Source of the DNA: Edaphobacter flagellatus
GTDB taxonomy: Bacteria; Acidobacteriota; Terriglobia; Terriglobales; Acidobacteriaceae
NCBI RefSeq assembly: GCF_025264665.1
Contig: NZ_CP073697.1
Coordinates: 930,001 to 994,000, forward strand
Reading direction: 5' to 3'
DNA length: 64,000 bases
The translations under genes and the position numbers were made by a program. The notes below the pieces were generated by a model. That model ran no database searches, was not told the DNA's origin, and saw nothing but the letters and a program-made list of their open reading frames with translations. This document shows positions 15,997 through 25,128 of the stretch, one piece after another; the stretch's first letter is position 1; every line of letters begins with the position of its first letter.

Positions 15997-18177
15997 ATGA
16001 GCGCTGACGGAAAGACAGCAGTCACTCCCGCCAAACGAGGAACGAAGAAGACCGCCTCTCCTTCCTCTGCCGATACTGCCACCCACCAGCCTGTCGAGCG
16101 GTTTTTCAACCGCGACGAGTCCTGGCTCAAGTTCAACCAGCGTGTACTCGAAGAAGCCGAGGACCCCACCAACCCGCTCCTCGAGCGCGTCAAATTCCTC
16201 GCCATCACCGCCAGCAATCTCGATGAGTTCTTCGAGATCCGTATCGCCGGCACCCTGCAGCGCATCGAAGACGGCGACAACCTGCCTCAGCCCATCGATG
16301 AAGGCGGCCTCACCCCTGAGCAGCGTCTCGGACGTCTCAGCAAACAGCTCACCGACTTCGTCAACGCGCAATACGACTGCTGGAACCAGCTTCTCCTCCC
16401 CGCCATGCTCGCCGAAAAGATTCGCGTGCTCCGCTGGGACGAGCTCAGCGAAGCCGCCCGCGAACATGCGCTCGCCTTCTACTCCACCGAAGTCGATCCG
16501 CTGCTCACTCCCGTCACCATCGACCCCTCGCATCCCTTCCCCCGCGTGCTCAATAAGGCCCTTTGCATCGCGCTGCTGCTGCGCCGCAAATCTCGCCTGA
16601 GCGCCGCTGCGAAGGCCGCGCCCGCGGCCCTCGGTGTCGTCACAGTTCCGCGCTCTCTCCCGCGCCTCATCCCCCTGCCCAGCGAAGCCGGCTGGAACGA
16701 CTTCATCATGCTCCACGAGCTCATCGAAGCGCAGGTGGAGTCCATGTTCCGCGGCTACGAAATTCTTTCCCGCGCCGCCTTCCGCGTCACCCGCAACTCC
16801 AACCTCTACATGCAGGAAGAAGAGTCGCGTAACGTCCTCGAGAGCGTACGCACCGAGCTGCACAACCGCCGCAAAGGCGACGCCGTTCGCCTCGAGATCG
16901 AAAGCACCGCCACCGAAGAGATCGTCGAACGTCTGCGCCAGAACTTCGAGCTCGACCCCTGGCAGGTCTTCAAGACCCACGGCCCCGTCAATCTCTCGCG
17001 CCTCATGAACATGTACTCCGAGGTCAAGGAGCCCGCCCTCAAGTTCCCGGCCTTCTCCGGTGCCGAGCTGCGCCTCAGCAAAAAATCCGCCAACATCTTC
17101 GACGAGCTGCGCACCCGCGACATCCTCCTCCATCACCCCTTCGACTCCTACAAGGCCGTCGAGGGCTTCATCGAGGCCGGTGCCGAAGATCCGCACGTCA
17201 TCTCCATGCGGCAGACCCTCTACCGCACCAGCAAAGACTCGCCCATCTTCCGTGCCCTCATCGAAGCCGCACAGACCAAAGAAGTCGCCGTCGTCGTCGA
17301 GCTCATGGCCCGTTTCGACGAAGACTCCAACATCCGCTGGGCGCGTGAGCTCGAGGATGCAGGCGTCGGCGTCTCCCACGGCATCTTCGGCTTCAAGACC
17401 CACTGCAAGCTCGCTCTGCTCGTCCGCCGCGATTCCGACGGCGTCGTTCGCCGCTACGCGCATCTCGGCACCGGCAACTACAACCCCGTCACCGCGCGCT
17501 TCTACACCGACATCAGCCTGCTTACCTCCAACCCCGATCTCACCCACGGCGCGCAGAAGGTCTTCAACTATCTCACCGCCGAAACCGAGTCGGAGACCTA
17601 CGATCCTCTCCTCGTCGCGCCGCTCACCCTCGCCGACAGCCTCATCGCCCTCATCGAGCGCGAAGCCGCACACGCCCGCGCCGGCAAGCCGGCAGCCATC
17701 ATCGCCAAGATGAACGGTCTGCTCGACCGCCGCACCGTCGAGGCGCTCTACGCCGCCTCGCAGGCCGGAGTGCAGATCGACCTCATCGTGCGCGGCATGT
17801 GCTCCCTGCGTCCGGGCGTCAAAGGCATGAGCGAAAACATCCGCGTGCGCAGCGTCGTCGGACGCTTCCTCGAGCACAGCCGCATCTTCTGCTTCGCCGA
17901 CGGTGGCCACGAGAAGATCTACTGCGGCAGTGCCGACTGGATGCCCCGCAACCTCATCGAGCGCTGCGAGGTCGTCTTCCCCATCACCGGCCCCGAGTTG
18001 AAGAAGCGCCTCCGCGACGAGATCCTGGCTGCCTACCTCAAAGACAACACCAAGGCCCGCCTCCTCCAGCCCGACGGAGAATACATCCGCGCCCATCGCA
18101 CCGGTGCCCCCTTCATCGCACAGGAGTACCTGATGAAGATCGCCTGCGGCCCCACACCCAAGCAGGAAAAGAGCTAA
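15997..18177 (+). CDS. ppk: Polyphosphate kinase 1
   Basis: A 726-residue enzyme that reversibly polymerises the gamma-phosphate of ATP into polyphosphate. The N domain begins RFFNRDESWLKFNQRVLEEA (about 32-51). The catalytic domain contains MRQTLYRTSKDSPI, the phosphorylatable histidine in KTHCKLALLVRR (about 470), YAHLGTGNYNPVTARFYTD, and the second essential histidine in GRFLEHSRIFCF (about 628). SADWMPRN and the C-terminal segment are intact. A Lys/Thr/Ser-rich tail of about 30 residues precedes the conserved start. It stands alone, divergent from the sigma gene. Confidence 0.96.
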   Translation: MSADGKTAVTPAKRGTKKTASPSSADTATHQPVERFFNRDESWLKFNQRVLEEAEDPTNPLLERVKFLAITASNLDEFFEIRIAGTLQRIEDGDNLPQPIDEGGLTPEQRLGRLSKQLTDFVNAQYDCWNQLLLPAMLAEKIRVLRWDELSEAAREHALAFYSTEVDPLLTPVTIDPSHPFPRVLNKALCIALLLRRKSRLSAAAKAAPAALGVVTVPRSLPRLIPLPSEAGWNDFIMLHELIEAQVESMFRGYEILSRAAFRVTRNSNLYMQEEESRNVLESVRTELHNRRKGDAVRLEIESTATEEIVERLRQNFELDPWQVFKTHGPVNLSRLMNMYSEVKEPALKFPAFSGAELRLSKKSANIFDELRTRDILLHHPFDSYKAVEGFIEAGAEDPHVISMRQTLYRTSKDSPIFRALIEAAQTKEVAVVVELMARFDEDSNIRWARELEDAGVGVSHGIFGFKTHCKLALLVRRDSDGVVRRYAHLGTGNYNPVTARFYTDISLLTSNPDLTHGAQKVFNYLTAETESETYDPLLVAPLTLADSLIALIEREAAHARAGKPAAIIAKMNGLLDRRTVEALYAASQAGVQIDLIVRGMCSLRPGVKGMSENIRVRSVVGRFLEHSRIFCFADGGHEKIYCGSADWMPRNLIERCEVVFPITGPELKKRLRDEILAAYLKDNTKARLLQPDGEYIRAHRTGAPFIAQEYLMKIACGPTPKQEKS

Positions 18178-18255
18178 GCCAGCACCTACCACAAACTGTT
18201 TTGATATCGTGACTCCGCGATAGATCATCCAACGAACACGAATCGATCTCCGCAG

Positions 18256-18575
18256 CATGGGCCATTCGCGCAGCAGCGCGAACCGCTTTCCAGGCGTCCC
18301 ATCCAGAGCGTCTCCGCGTGCGTGCCACGAACCGCCTCTAGGTACGCCAAGCCTTCAGGCTTGGCCCTCTAAAACAAAACCGCCGCGAAGCGCCCACCAC
18401 TCTGCCGAAGGCTCGGGGTCCCCGACGAACTCGTTAGGGTGACAGGCTGGAGTGAAACTGCAGCACAACAACCCTCCGGCATTTGGAGCGAAGCCGCTCG
18501 TGCCCAGCCATCAAAGCTGGCCCCCTTCATGGCGCAGCTTCATCGCAACATGGGCGGGATCATTCGCACAAAAAG
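18256..18575. repeat. Dispersed intergenic repeats, partial copies
   Basis: This is part of the gene-free stretch 18178-18971. 18256-18372 repeats a module also found at 46345-46452 (CCATTCGCGC, GCGCGAACCGC, then CACGAACCGCCTCTAGGTACG). 18529-18575 carries the palindromic TTCATGGCGCAGCTTCATCG unit also found several times at 45.7-46.4 kb. The units are rich in inverted repeats (for example CATGGCGCA / TGCGCCATG in the 46.3 kb copy), like REP/BIME elements. No coding potential is convincing. Confidence 0.8.
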
Positions 18576-18967
18576 CACGAACCGCCTCTAGGTACGCCAA
18601 GCCTTTAGGCTTGGCTCTCTAAAACAAAACCGCCGCGAAGCGGCAACCGCTCTGCCGAAGGCCGGAGTGAAGCCGAAGGCGAAACGACCCCGCCAACTGG
18701 AGCGAAAACTCTGTCAAGCCCCCAAAAATCGCAACTCTCTCATTCCAAAGCAAATAAACCTACAAAAATCTGCCAATAAGTTTCCCTCATTTCGCTACAC
18801 TTAAATCAGCAAACAAAAAGCCCCGGTCCAAAAGGACCGGGGCTAACTCTTTATAAATCAATATTTTGATATCTAAATCACATCAAATCAATATTTTATC
18901 CTGTGCAAATCGTGCAAAATATGATGAATAAAGAACTTACCCCTCCCCACCCCGGGGGGAGGGGGGG
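18576..18967 (+). repeat. About 390-bp dispersed repeat, copy A
   Basis: Nearly the same sequence occurs at 46408-46797 in the same orientation, with scattered substitutions and few indels. Order of parts: CACGAACCGCCTCTAGGTACG; the palindrome CAAGCCT..AGGCTTG; a moderately conserved 120 bases; an AT-rich block; the hairpin at 18819-18844; two ATCAATATTTT repeats; and a terminal C/G-rich run. It lies between the convergent ppk and S53 genes. No transposase is associated. Confidence 0.85.
18819..18855 (+). terminator. Hairpin of repeat copy A (terminator-like)
   Basis: An 11-bp perfect stem AGCCCCGGTCC / GGACCGGGGCT with an AAAA loop, followed by AACTCTTTAT. The copy at 46650-46675 differs at one base pair with a compensating change, so the stem is conserved rather than the sequence. 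Confidence 0.65.
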
Positions 18968-18971
18968 TCAC

Positions 18972-21794
18972 CTACTGCACCGTATAAGTCAAAACCACAC
19001 TGTGCACACGAGATGTTGATCCACTCGATCCGGTACCAGTAATCGTAATGTTGTATGTCCCCTTGGCAGCCGGTGTTGTCGTCGTTCCACCACCGCTTCC
19101 CGACGACGAAGAAGAAGAGGAGGAGCTTCCTCCACCGCATCCGCTCGCCGTTACGACTGCAGCCGAAAGCACAATCGCAAGCAGTGAAGCTCCCAAGCGC
19201 CTGCGCCGCGGCACCGTCACCAGCAAAAGACCCGCCAGTGTGACACCGGAACCGGCAACATACCACGGTGAACCGCCATGCGATCCATGCGCTGCCGCAG
19301 TCTTGACCGAAGAGGAAGCCACCGTCGCCGTCAGCACAAACTGCGTCGTCACCGCACCCGATGACGAGGTAATCGTCACCGGCTTCACCGAAAACGAATA
19401 ACCCAGCAGATCGCCCGTATCCGAGTTCGCCGTCAGATTGATGCTCCCCGTAAAGCCGGCCGTCGGCGTCACCGTCAGCGTGACCGCCTGAGCCGTGCCA
19501 CCCGAAGCCACGGTCAGATTCGAAGCGCAGGGAGTAATCGAAAAATCAGGCGACGTCGTCGAAACCACATCGATCTGTGTAACAAGTCCCGTGTTGTTCG
19601 TATTCGACAACAGAGCTCCCTTCGAACCGGTGAAGATCGAATCGCCCGAATAAACTGCACTCACGTTATGCAATCCGGAACTCAGCTTTGTCGTGTCTAG
19701 AGAAATCTGCGCCGTCCCATTGTTGAGCGACACAGGACTTCCAACCGCCGCGTTGTCGACAAAAAGCTGCACCGTTCCCGTCGGCGTCGTCGTGGACGAT
19801 CCAGCGCTCGCAACCGTCACGTTGAAGCTGTAGTTATTCGTCGTCAGCCCGCAGGTGGCCGCAGTCGCAGTCAGAGTCGTTGTCGATGATTGTGTTGTCG
19901 TCACCGCGGCCGTTGGCGTCACCAGCGACCAATACTGCACCAGGTTCGCCACATCCAGCGAGCCCAGTCCCGAGGCCTGATCGTAGCCCTGCCCAGCCGA
20001 AAAGCCGATCGAGCCACCGTTCTGGCAGTTCGGCGTTCCCTGAATGCAGGCAATCGAATTGTTGCCCGACGTAATGTCATGGAAAACGTTGTTGTAATAC
20101 TGGCTGTTCAGGATGCCATAGAGCTTCGGATTAATGTTTCCGAGACCGCCGGTCCCGAGCTTCTGCTCAAGCAGAGCCAGCATGCCCGCAAACGAGGGAG
20201 CGGCTGCCGAGGTTCCACCGACAATATTGAAGACGCCGGAAGCGTTGGTAAACCCGTTCGAGCACGACCCTTGCGAGCAGACGATATAGCCATCATGCGA
20301 CGCTGCTGCTGCTAAGGAAATATCGGGAACATCACGCGATGAATCGGCTGGAACTCCAGTGCCTGTCTGCCAGGAAGGCTTCGAGAAGAAAGCGCTCGCA
20401 CCGCCTCCGCCCGAACCGCCGGCCGTAAGCCCCGTGCTGCTTGAGGACTCATTCCACGGGGATTCGGGAATATAGCTCTTCGCCGAACCGGCATAACTGT
20501 TCGTCCCATTCGATGTATTCGACGAATTCCAGTAGGCACTTGCGTTGCTGACGTCACCGGAGAACATCGTTCCACCGGCCGCTGTCGCAAACGGCGAACT
20601 GGACGGGAAGTCCACCGCAAGCCCGCCACTTGCAAGCCCTGTAGCATCGCAATCGGTCGCACCCGCATCTCCTGATGCCACAATGACCGTTGTGCCCTGT
20701 GCATTTGCCTGTTGCAAAATCAGGTTAATGCTGTTGATCGAAGACTGCCCCCATGCCGACTCGCAATTGCCATAACTCATCGAGATGATCGGAGCCGCGT
20801 TGGTTGAAACTGCATACGACAGAGCATCAACAACAGAAGCTGTGCTGCTCGCACCAACTGTAACAAACTTGATCGTCGCATTCGGAGCGATTGCGCCCGA
20901 CCACTCCACGTCAAGCTGCGCTTCGGTCACATCGGAGTTAACGATGCCAGTTCTATATCCGGTTGCCGTAACAATGGTTGGCGCATTCGTCGGCAAGCCT
21001 GACAAAGAACGGAACGTCGCCACATCTGAGGTGCTGATGTCGGTCTGTCCTACGATGGCAATCGTGATTCCCGAACCATTGATGGACTGCGACAGTAACG
21101 GCCCTACATCGTAGATCGTGAAGAAGTCACCAGGTGCTAGATAATGATTTCCTTTCGGCGATGTATACATAGGACGCACAACAGAGTGTGCGCGCGGCTT
21201 AAAGTCGTTCAAACCTCTGACGCCTGCAACCAGGCTTGCAATCGCAATCGGAAGCTGCGGATCGGTGACATTCGAGATATGTCCGACACCATCCTCTGAG
21301 AACGCATGAATGTTCGTGCTGAAGGCACTTTCGATCTGCCCAACCGTTCCGCTCACCGTTACATAGTTCATACTGGGCGCGACAGAGGTCACCGTCAGCC
21401 CTTTGCTCTGCAGCCAGGACTTGACCTTGTTCATATCCGAGCTCGACAAGCCAAACCTCGCGCCAAATTGCTGCGGCGTCAGCCATTTGTGATATTGCGG
21501 CGAGTTCGGGTTCTGCTGATCGCTCAGCAGCTGCGTCAAATCGGCCTGCTGAGCATCGGTCAAATTAAAGTAAAGCGTCACCAGCGGCAACGCTGTATTG
21601 GCCTCTGCTTCGCCCAGGTCGGTTGCCAACCGGGCTCTCGCAGGAATGGTCTTGTTGATCGTAGCGCGCTCGCCATCCTGGATGGCGGTTTGAATTCGGC
21701 TTTGCGACGCTGCATGCAGTTGCTGGCCCAATGAACCAAAAGCCATGAATGCAAGGACTGAGATACGGGAAAACAACCGGCTGCTGATCGACAT
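18972..21794 (-). CDS. S53 family (kumamolisin-like) serine peptidase with Ig-like domain
   Basis: About 940 residues, exported (signal SSRLFSRISVLAFMAFGSLG). A pro-kumamolisin activation domain (about 60-200) precedes an S53 catalytic domain (about 225-625). Numbering from the TTG at 21806, the expected catalytic set is visible: E295 and D299 (TEAQLDVEW), D380 (ASGDAG) and S533 (GGTSAAAP). An Ig-like domain (about 630-740) and a second beta domain follow. The C-terminus is a membrane segment, PRRRR, a second membrane segment ending at SGCGGG, a Ser/Gly linker and a terminal beta motif. I prefer the ATG at 21794 as start. S53 enzymes are acid-acting endopeptidases. Confidence 0.9.
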   Translation of the reverse strand: MSISSRLFSRISVLAFMAFGSLGQQLHAASQSRIQTAIQDGERATINKTIPARARLATDLGEAEANTALPLVTLYFNLTDAQQADLTQLLSDQQNPNSPQYHKWLTPQQFGARFGLSSSDMNKVKSWLQSKGLTVTSVAPSMNYVTVSGTVGQIESAFSTNIHAFSEDGVGHISNVTDPQLPIAIASLVAGVRGLNDFKPRAHSVVRPMYTSPKGNHYLAPGDFFTIYDVGPLLSQSINGSGITIAIVGQTDISTSDVATFRSLSGLPTNAPTIVTATGYRTGIVNSDVTEAQLDVEWSGAIAPNATIKFVTVGASSTASVVDALSYAVSTNAAPIISMSYGNCESAWGQSSINSINLILQQANAQGTTVIVASGDAGATDCDATGLASGGLAVDFPSSSPFATAAGGTMFSGDVSNASAYWNSSNTSNGTNSYAGSAKSYIPESPWNESSSSTGLTAGGSGGGGASAFFSKPSWQTGTGVPADSSRDVPDISLAAAASHDGYIVCSQGSCSNGFTNASGVFNIVGGTSAAAPSFAGMLALLEQKLGTGGLGNINPKLYGILNSQYYNNVFHDITSGNNSIACIQGTPNCQNGGSIGFSAGQGYDQASGLGSLDVANLVQYWSLVTPTAAVTTTQSSTTTLTATAATCGLTTNNYSFNVTVASAGSSTTTPTGTVQLFVDNAAVGSPVSLNNGTAQISLDTTKLSSGLHNVSAVYSGDSIFTGSKGALLSNTNNTGLVTQIDVVSTTSPDFSITPCASNLTVASGGTAQAVTLTVTPTAGFTGSINLTANSDTGDLLGYSFSVKPVTITSSSGAVTTQFVLTATVASSSVKTAAAHGSHGGSPWYVAGSGVTLAGLLLVTVPRRRRLGASLLAIVLSAAVVTASGCGGGSSSSSSSSSGSGGGTTTTPAAKGTYNITITGTGSSGSTSRVHSVVLTYTVQ

Positions 21795-22025
21795 GTTCTT
21801 ACTCAACCCAGTTTCTTTAGCGTGAGGCGCTCATTTCGATATCACATGGTGGCTCCCATTACCCGGCAGCCAATATGAAGGAAACACCTGCTTAGACCTA
21901 AAATTGGGAAAAAGGTTTCGTTCGTCTGAAACTTCCATCTTCAGGCGCAGGTATAACTTACCTCAAACAGACGAGTTTTGCTCGCAGCGGGACGCACCAC
22001 ATTTTTTGAGGAGATGCATGTCCCG

Positions 22026-25001
22026 TTATTGAACGGTAACTTGATATTGATCGGTGTGGCGAACCGTATTGACGCCGTCGCTGCCTGCCGTCGTGATGGT
22101 GAACGTCAGCGTGCCAAGCGGAGTTCCCGGGTCAGTTATAGTGCCACCGCCGCCACCGCCGCTACCGCTGCTCGTCTTGCCCGTACCACAGCCGAAGTTC
22201 GCTGTTACGGCAACCGCAGCAAGCAGCAGAAGCAGCTTCGACCAACCGGCGCGTCTCCTGGGAATGCCAATCCAGAGAAGCGCAGCCAGCGCCGTACCTC
22301 CAATCAAATTCCATTGGCTATCGGGGCGTTGATTCTTTGACGTCTGCGTTATTGTTGTCGCCGCCGTTGTCGTAATCTGCAGCGTTGTGCTGCCGCCACC
22401 GGTCAGTGTGATTGGGCTGAAGGAACAGGTCGTCTCTGTGTTGGGCGGAGGTGTGCATCCGAAGGTGACCGTACCATTGAAGCCACCTACCATTCCCAGC
22501 AGCATGACGGCCTTGCCGGATTGACCGGCCTTCAGCGTAAGGGTTTGAGGAACCTTCGTCAGGGTAAAGTCGGCTATCGTAATCGGCAATGTAGAGGATG
22601 TTGCCGCGTTGAAGTTGGCATCACCGTTGTAGATCGCGTAGATACTATGCGATCCGGCGAGAAGACCCGTTGTCGAGAAAACTGCAATCGATTGGTTCGG
22701 GCCATTCGGCGTCACGGCCGTGGCCGTACCCAGCTGCACCACCGAACCATTGAAGGTGTCGTAGAAGACAACATTGCCTGTCGGACCGACGGAGTTCGTT
22801 GCCGTCGTATAAACGGTTGCAGTCAAAATCAGATTAACGCCAGCAAGCGACTTCGCAGTATTCGAAGTCAACGTCAGCGTCGCTGGCAACAAAATAGGCT
22901 GAACGGATTGCGGTGATGATGTGCTCGTATTCCAGTTGGAGTCTCCGCTGTACTTCGCAACAATGCTGTGCTGTACATTGCCGGAGAGCGCCTGACTGGT
23001 TGTGGCCTGATTCGTTGCCACCGCGGCTGTCGCAATCAATTTGCCGTTGTCATAAAACGACACGTTACCCGAAAAGCTATAGGTTAGCTTGCCGTTGCCG
23101 TTGTTATTGATGACTGCAGTCAAAGTAACCGGTTGGCCCGCCAGCGGAGCAGAAGGCGACAGACTAAGAGTCGTCGTCGTGTTGCCCTTGGTCGTGGTGA
23201 AGGTCAGGTTCTTCGGCGACTGGCACTGGAAGTCCTGGTTGCCGGCGCAGGTCACCTGAACTGTATATGCATTCGTCTGCGGAGAAGGGGCATCGATGTT
23301 GATGTTTGCCGTAGCGGTATTGCCGCCCGGATTTGGCGAAAGCGTAGCCGAATACACGCTGCCGGTGATGCCCTGGATCTGGGCTGAGACGGTGCCGGAT
23401 GGCGATCCCGAGGAGTTCGGTAGTGCAACCGTTGCAGTGATCGTCGCGGTGCTTCCATATGGCACGTTCTGCTGCGGCGAGATCACCGCCGTCAGAGTCG
23501 CATTCACAATGCTGACGGTGATAACAACATTACTTGTGCTGGCGCTGCCGGCATAGCTTGAGTCTCCCGAATAGGTCGCGGTCACGGAATAAGTGCCCAC
23601 ATCGAGATTACTCACCGTAAAGCTCGCCGTGCCGTTGCTCAATTGCGAGGATCCGATTGTGCCCTGCGCGCTGGTAAACGTAACCGTTCCGGTTGGGTTT
23701 GCGGTTGCGTAGGACGACGGCGTGATCGTTGCCTTCAATGTGATCGGCGTGCCATAGCCAACGGCATACTGATCTGCCGTCAATGCTGTCGTTGTGCTGA
23801 TTGCACCTGTGGCCTTTGGAAAGACCTTGACGAGAGTCTTCAGGTCAACGTTTCCAAGGCCGGTGGAAGACTCCCATGTACCGTTTGCGCCGTCCGTTTG
23901 GGTGTAGAGATCCGGTGTCGATGCAAGCGAGTAAAGCGTGGCATTGATGTTTCCCTGCCTGCCATCGCTCTGCTGCTCGATGGTCGTCAGCGCCTTCGTG
24001 AAGTCTTCAACCGAACTTGCCGTCAGGTCAGGCGTGTGCCGGAGAGCATCGTTCGGCAGGCCAGGTGCTGCTTGCCATGCCGGACGGGCATCCTCGGGAG
24101 TGACCGCACTGACGGGAGCGGTGACGATCGCCGTCGCATCCGCGAGATTTGCCGTCTGCGTGGCGGCAGTCTGATCACATGCGCTTGACGTGACGACGGT
24201 GATGCCCTGAGCACTGGCCTGACGAAACAGCGCGCGATAGGCTTCGTACTCGGCGGCAGTCTGTGTTGCCGTACAGTCGCTTGTCGTCAGCGTGAGAATC
24301 GGAGAGGTGTTGGCATCAATCGCTGACGCCGCCGCATCAAGCGGATCAGAAGCATCGCTGGAAAGTATCGTCGTCACACCAGCGGACGAGATCGCCGCGA
24401 CACGTGTCTTCGCACTCGCAGGCATATCGTCCAACCCCGAGACAGCAGCTACCGTGGAAGAGACGGCCAATGGCATCGACGGAAGGTTTGTACTCGCGTA
24501 TCGCTGGGTACCCGAGACCAGATAGCTGCGAAGCGAGACCGAAAACGCCCGCTGCACGCGATCCGCAGTGCCGGAAACCACAATGCGCATTTTGGCAGGA
24601 GAGACTGCATCAACCGACAGTCCCTGCGATGCAAGCCAGGCAGTCGTCGCTGCAAGCTGATCGTCGGTGACGCCATAGCTGGAGGCAAACTGCTGCGGAG
24701 TAATCCAATGATGGTACTCGGAGCTGCCAACCTTGGTCTGATTCGCTAGAAGCTGGTCGAGCGCCGCTGCGCGCTCTGGCGTTGGCGCAAGCCGCAGGGT
24801 AAGCCGCATCGGCTGCGAGACAGGGAGAACACCAGCATCCACAACATCCGTTCCCTGCTCTATGGAGCTAATCGTACGTGCGGCCACAAGCTGGCGCTGC
24901 GCGTGCAGAAACGGCGTCATCATGCCAATAAGCAGAAGTGCCATCGCAAGCGACGGGAAAAAAGCAGGGACTCGGCGATGGACAAAGCGACGCGTAACCA
25001 T
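22026..25001 (-). CDS. S53-like pseudoenzyme with four Ig-like repeats
   Basis: A 991-residue exported paralogue of the preceding protein. The pro-kumamolisin domain (about 45-210) is well preserved (HHWITPQQFASSYGV). The peptidase domain is shrunken to about 200 residues and has none of the catalytic residues: no E..LD, no SGD, and TASSVEDFTKAL where the serine motif GTSAAAP should be. Four Ig-like repeats (about 395-800, recurring YSGDSSY / YSGDSNW / YNGDANF) and the same C-terminal PRRR/GCG module follow. It may act in adhesion or as a surface scaffold. GGAAG precedes the ATG. Confidence 0.8.
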   Translation of the reverse strand: MVTRRFVHRRVPAFFPSLAMALLLIGMMTPFLHAQRQLVAARTISSIEQGTDVVDAGVLPVSQPMRLTLRLAPTPERAAALDQLLANQTKVGSSEYHHWITPQQFASSYGVTDDQLAATTAWLASQGLSVDAVSPAKMRIVVSGTADRVQRAFSVSLRSYLVSGTQRYASTNLPSMPLAVSSTVAAVSGLDDMPASAKTRVAAISSAGVTTILSSDASDPLDAAASAIDANTSPILTLTTSDCTATQTAAEYEAYRALFRQASAQGITVVTSSACDQTAATQTANLADATAIVTAPVSAVTPEDARPAWQAAPGLPNDALRHTPDLTASSVEDFTKALTTIEQQSDGRQGNINATLYSLASTPDLYTQTDGANGTWESSTGLGNVDLKTLVKVFPKATGAISTTTALTADQYAVGYGTPITLKATITPSSYATANPTGTVTFTSAQGTIGSSQLSNGTASFTVSNLDVGTYSVTATYSGDSSYAGSASTSNVVITVSIVNATLTAVISPQQNVPYGSTATITATVALPNSSGSPSGTVSAQIQGITGSVYSATLSPNPGGNTATANINIDAPSPQTNAYTVQVTCAGNQDFQCQSPKNLTFTTTKGNTTTTLSLSPSAPLAGQPVTLTAVINNNGNGKLTYSFSGNVSFYDNGKLIATAAVATNQATTSQALSGNVQHSIVAKYSGDSNWNTSTSSPQSVQPILLPATLTLTSNTAKSLAGVNLILTATVYTTATNSVGPTGNVVFYDTFNGSVVQLGTATAVTPNGPNQSIAVFSTTGLLAGSHSIYAIYNGDANFNAATSSTLPITIADFTLTKVPQTLTLKAGQSGKAVMLLGMVGGFNGTVTFGCTPPPNTETTCSFSPITLTGGGSTTLQITTTAATTITQTSKNQRPDSQWNLIGGTALAALLWIGIPRRRAGWSKLLLLLAAVAVTANFGCGTGKTSSGSGGGGGGTITDPGTPLGTLTFTITTAGSDGVNTVRHTDQYQVTVQ

Positions 25002-25128
25002 AGGTCTTCCGCATGATGGTTACAAACGTGCTTTAAAAAGACAATGCAAAATCCCGGCCAAAGGAGGTAATGACGCTGATGCTTTTGTGGGATGCCCTGT
25101 CCACCGGGCGATCCGTCACAATGGATAG

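Noticed and set aside
16806..18258. Long minus-strand ORFs opposite ppk, including a very long one spanning 15985-18258
   Set aside because: Composition is Gly/Glu/Asp/Val-rich antisense noise typical of GC-rich genes; the plus-strand PPK1 is fully conserved.
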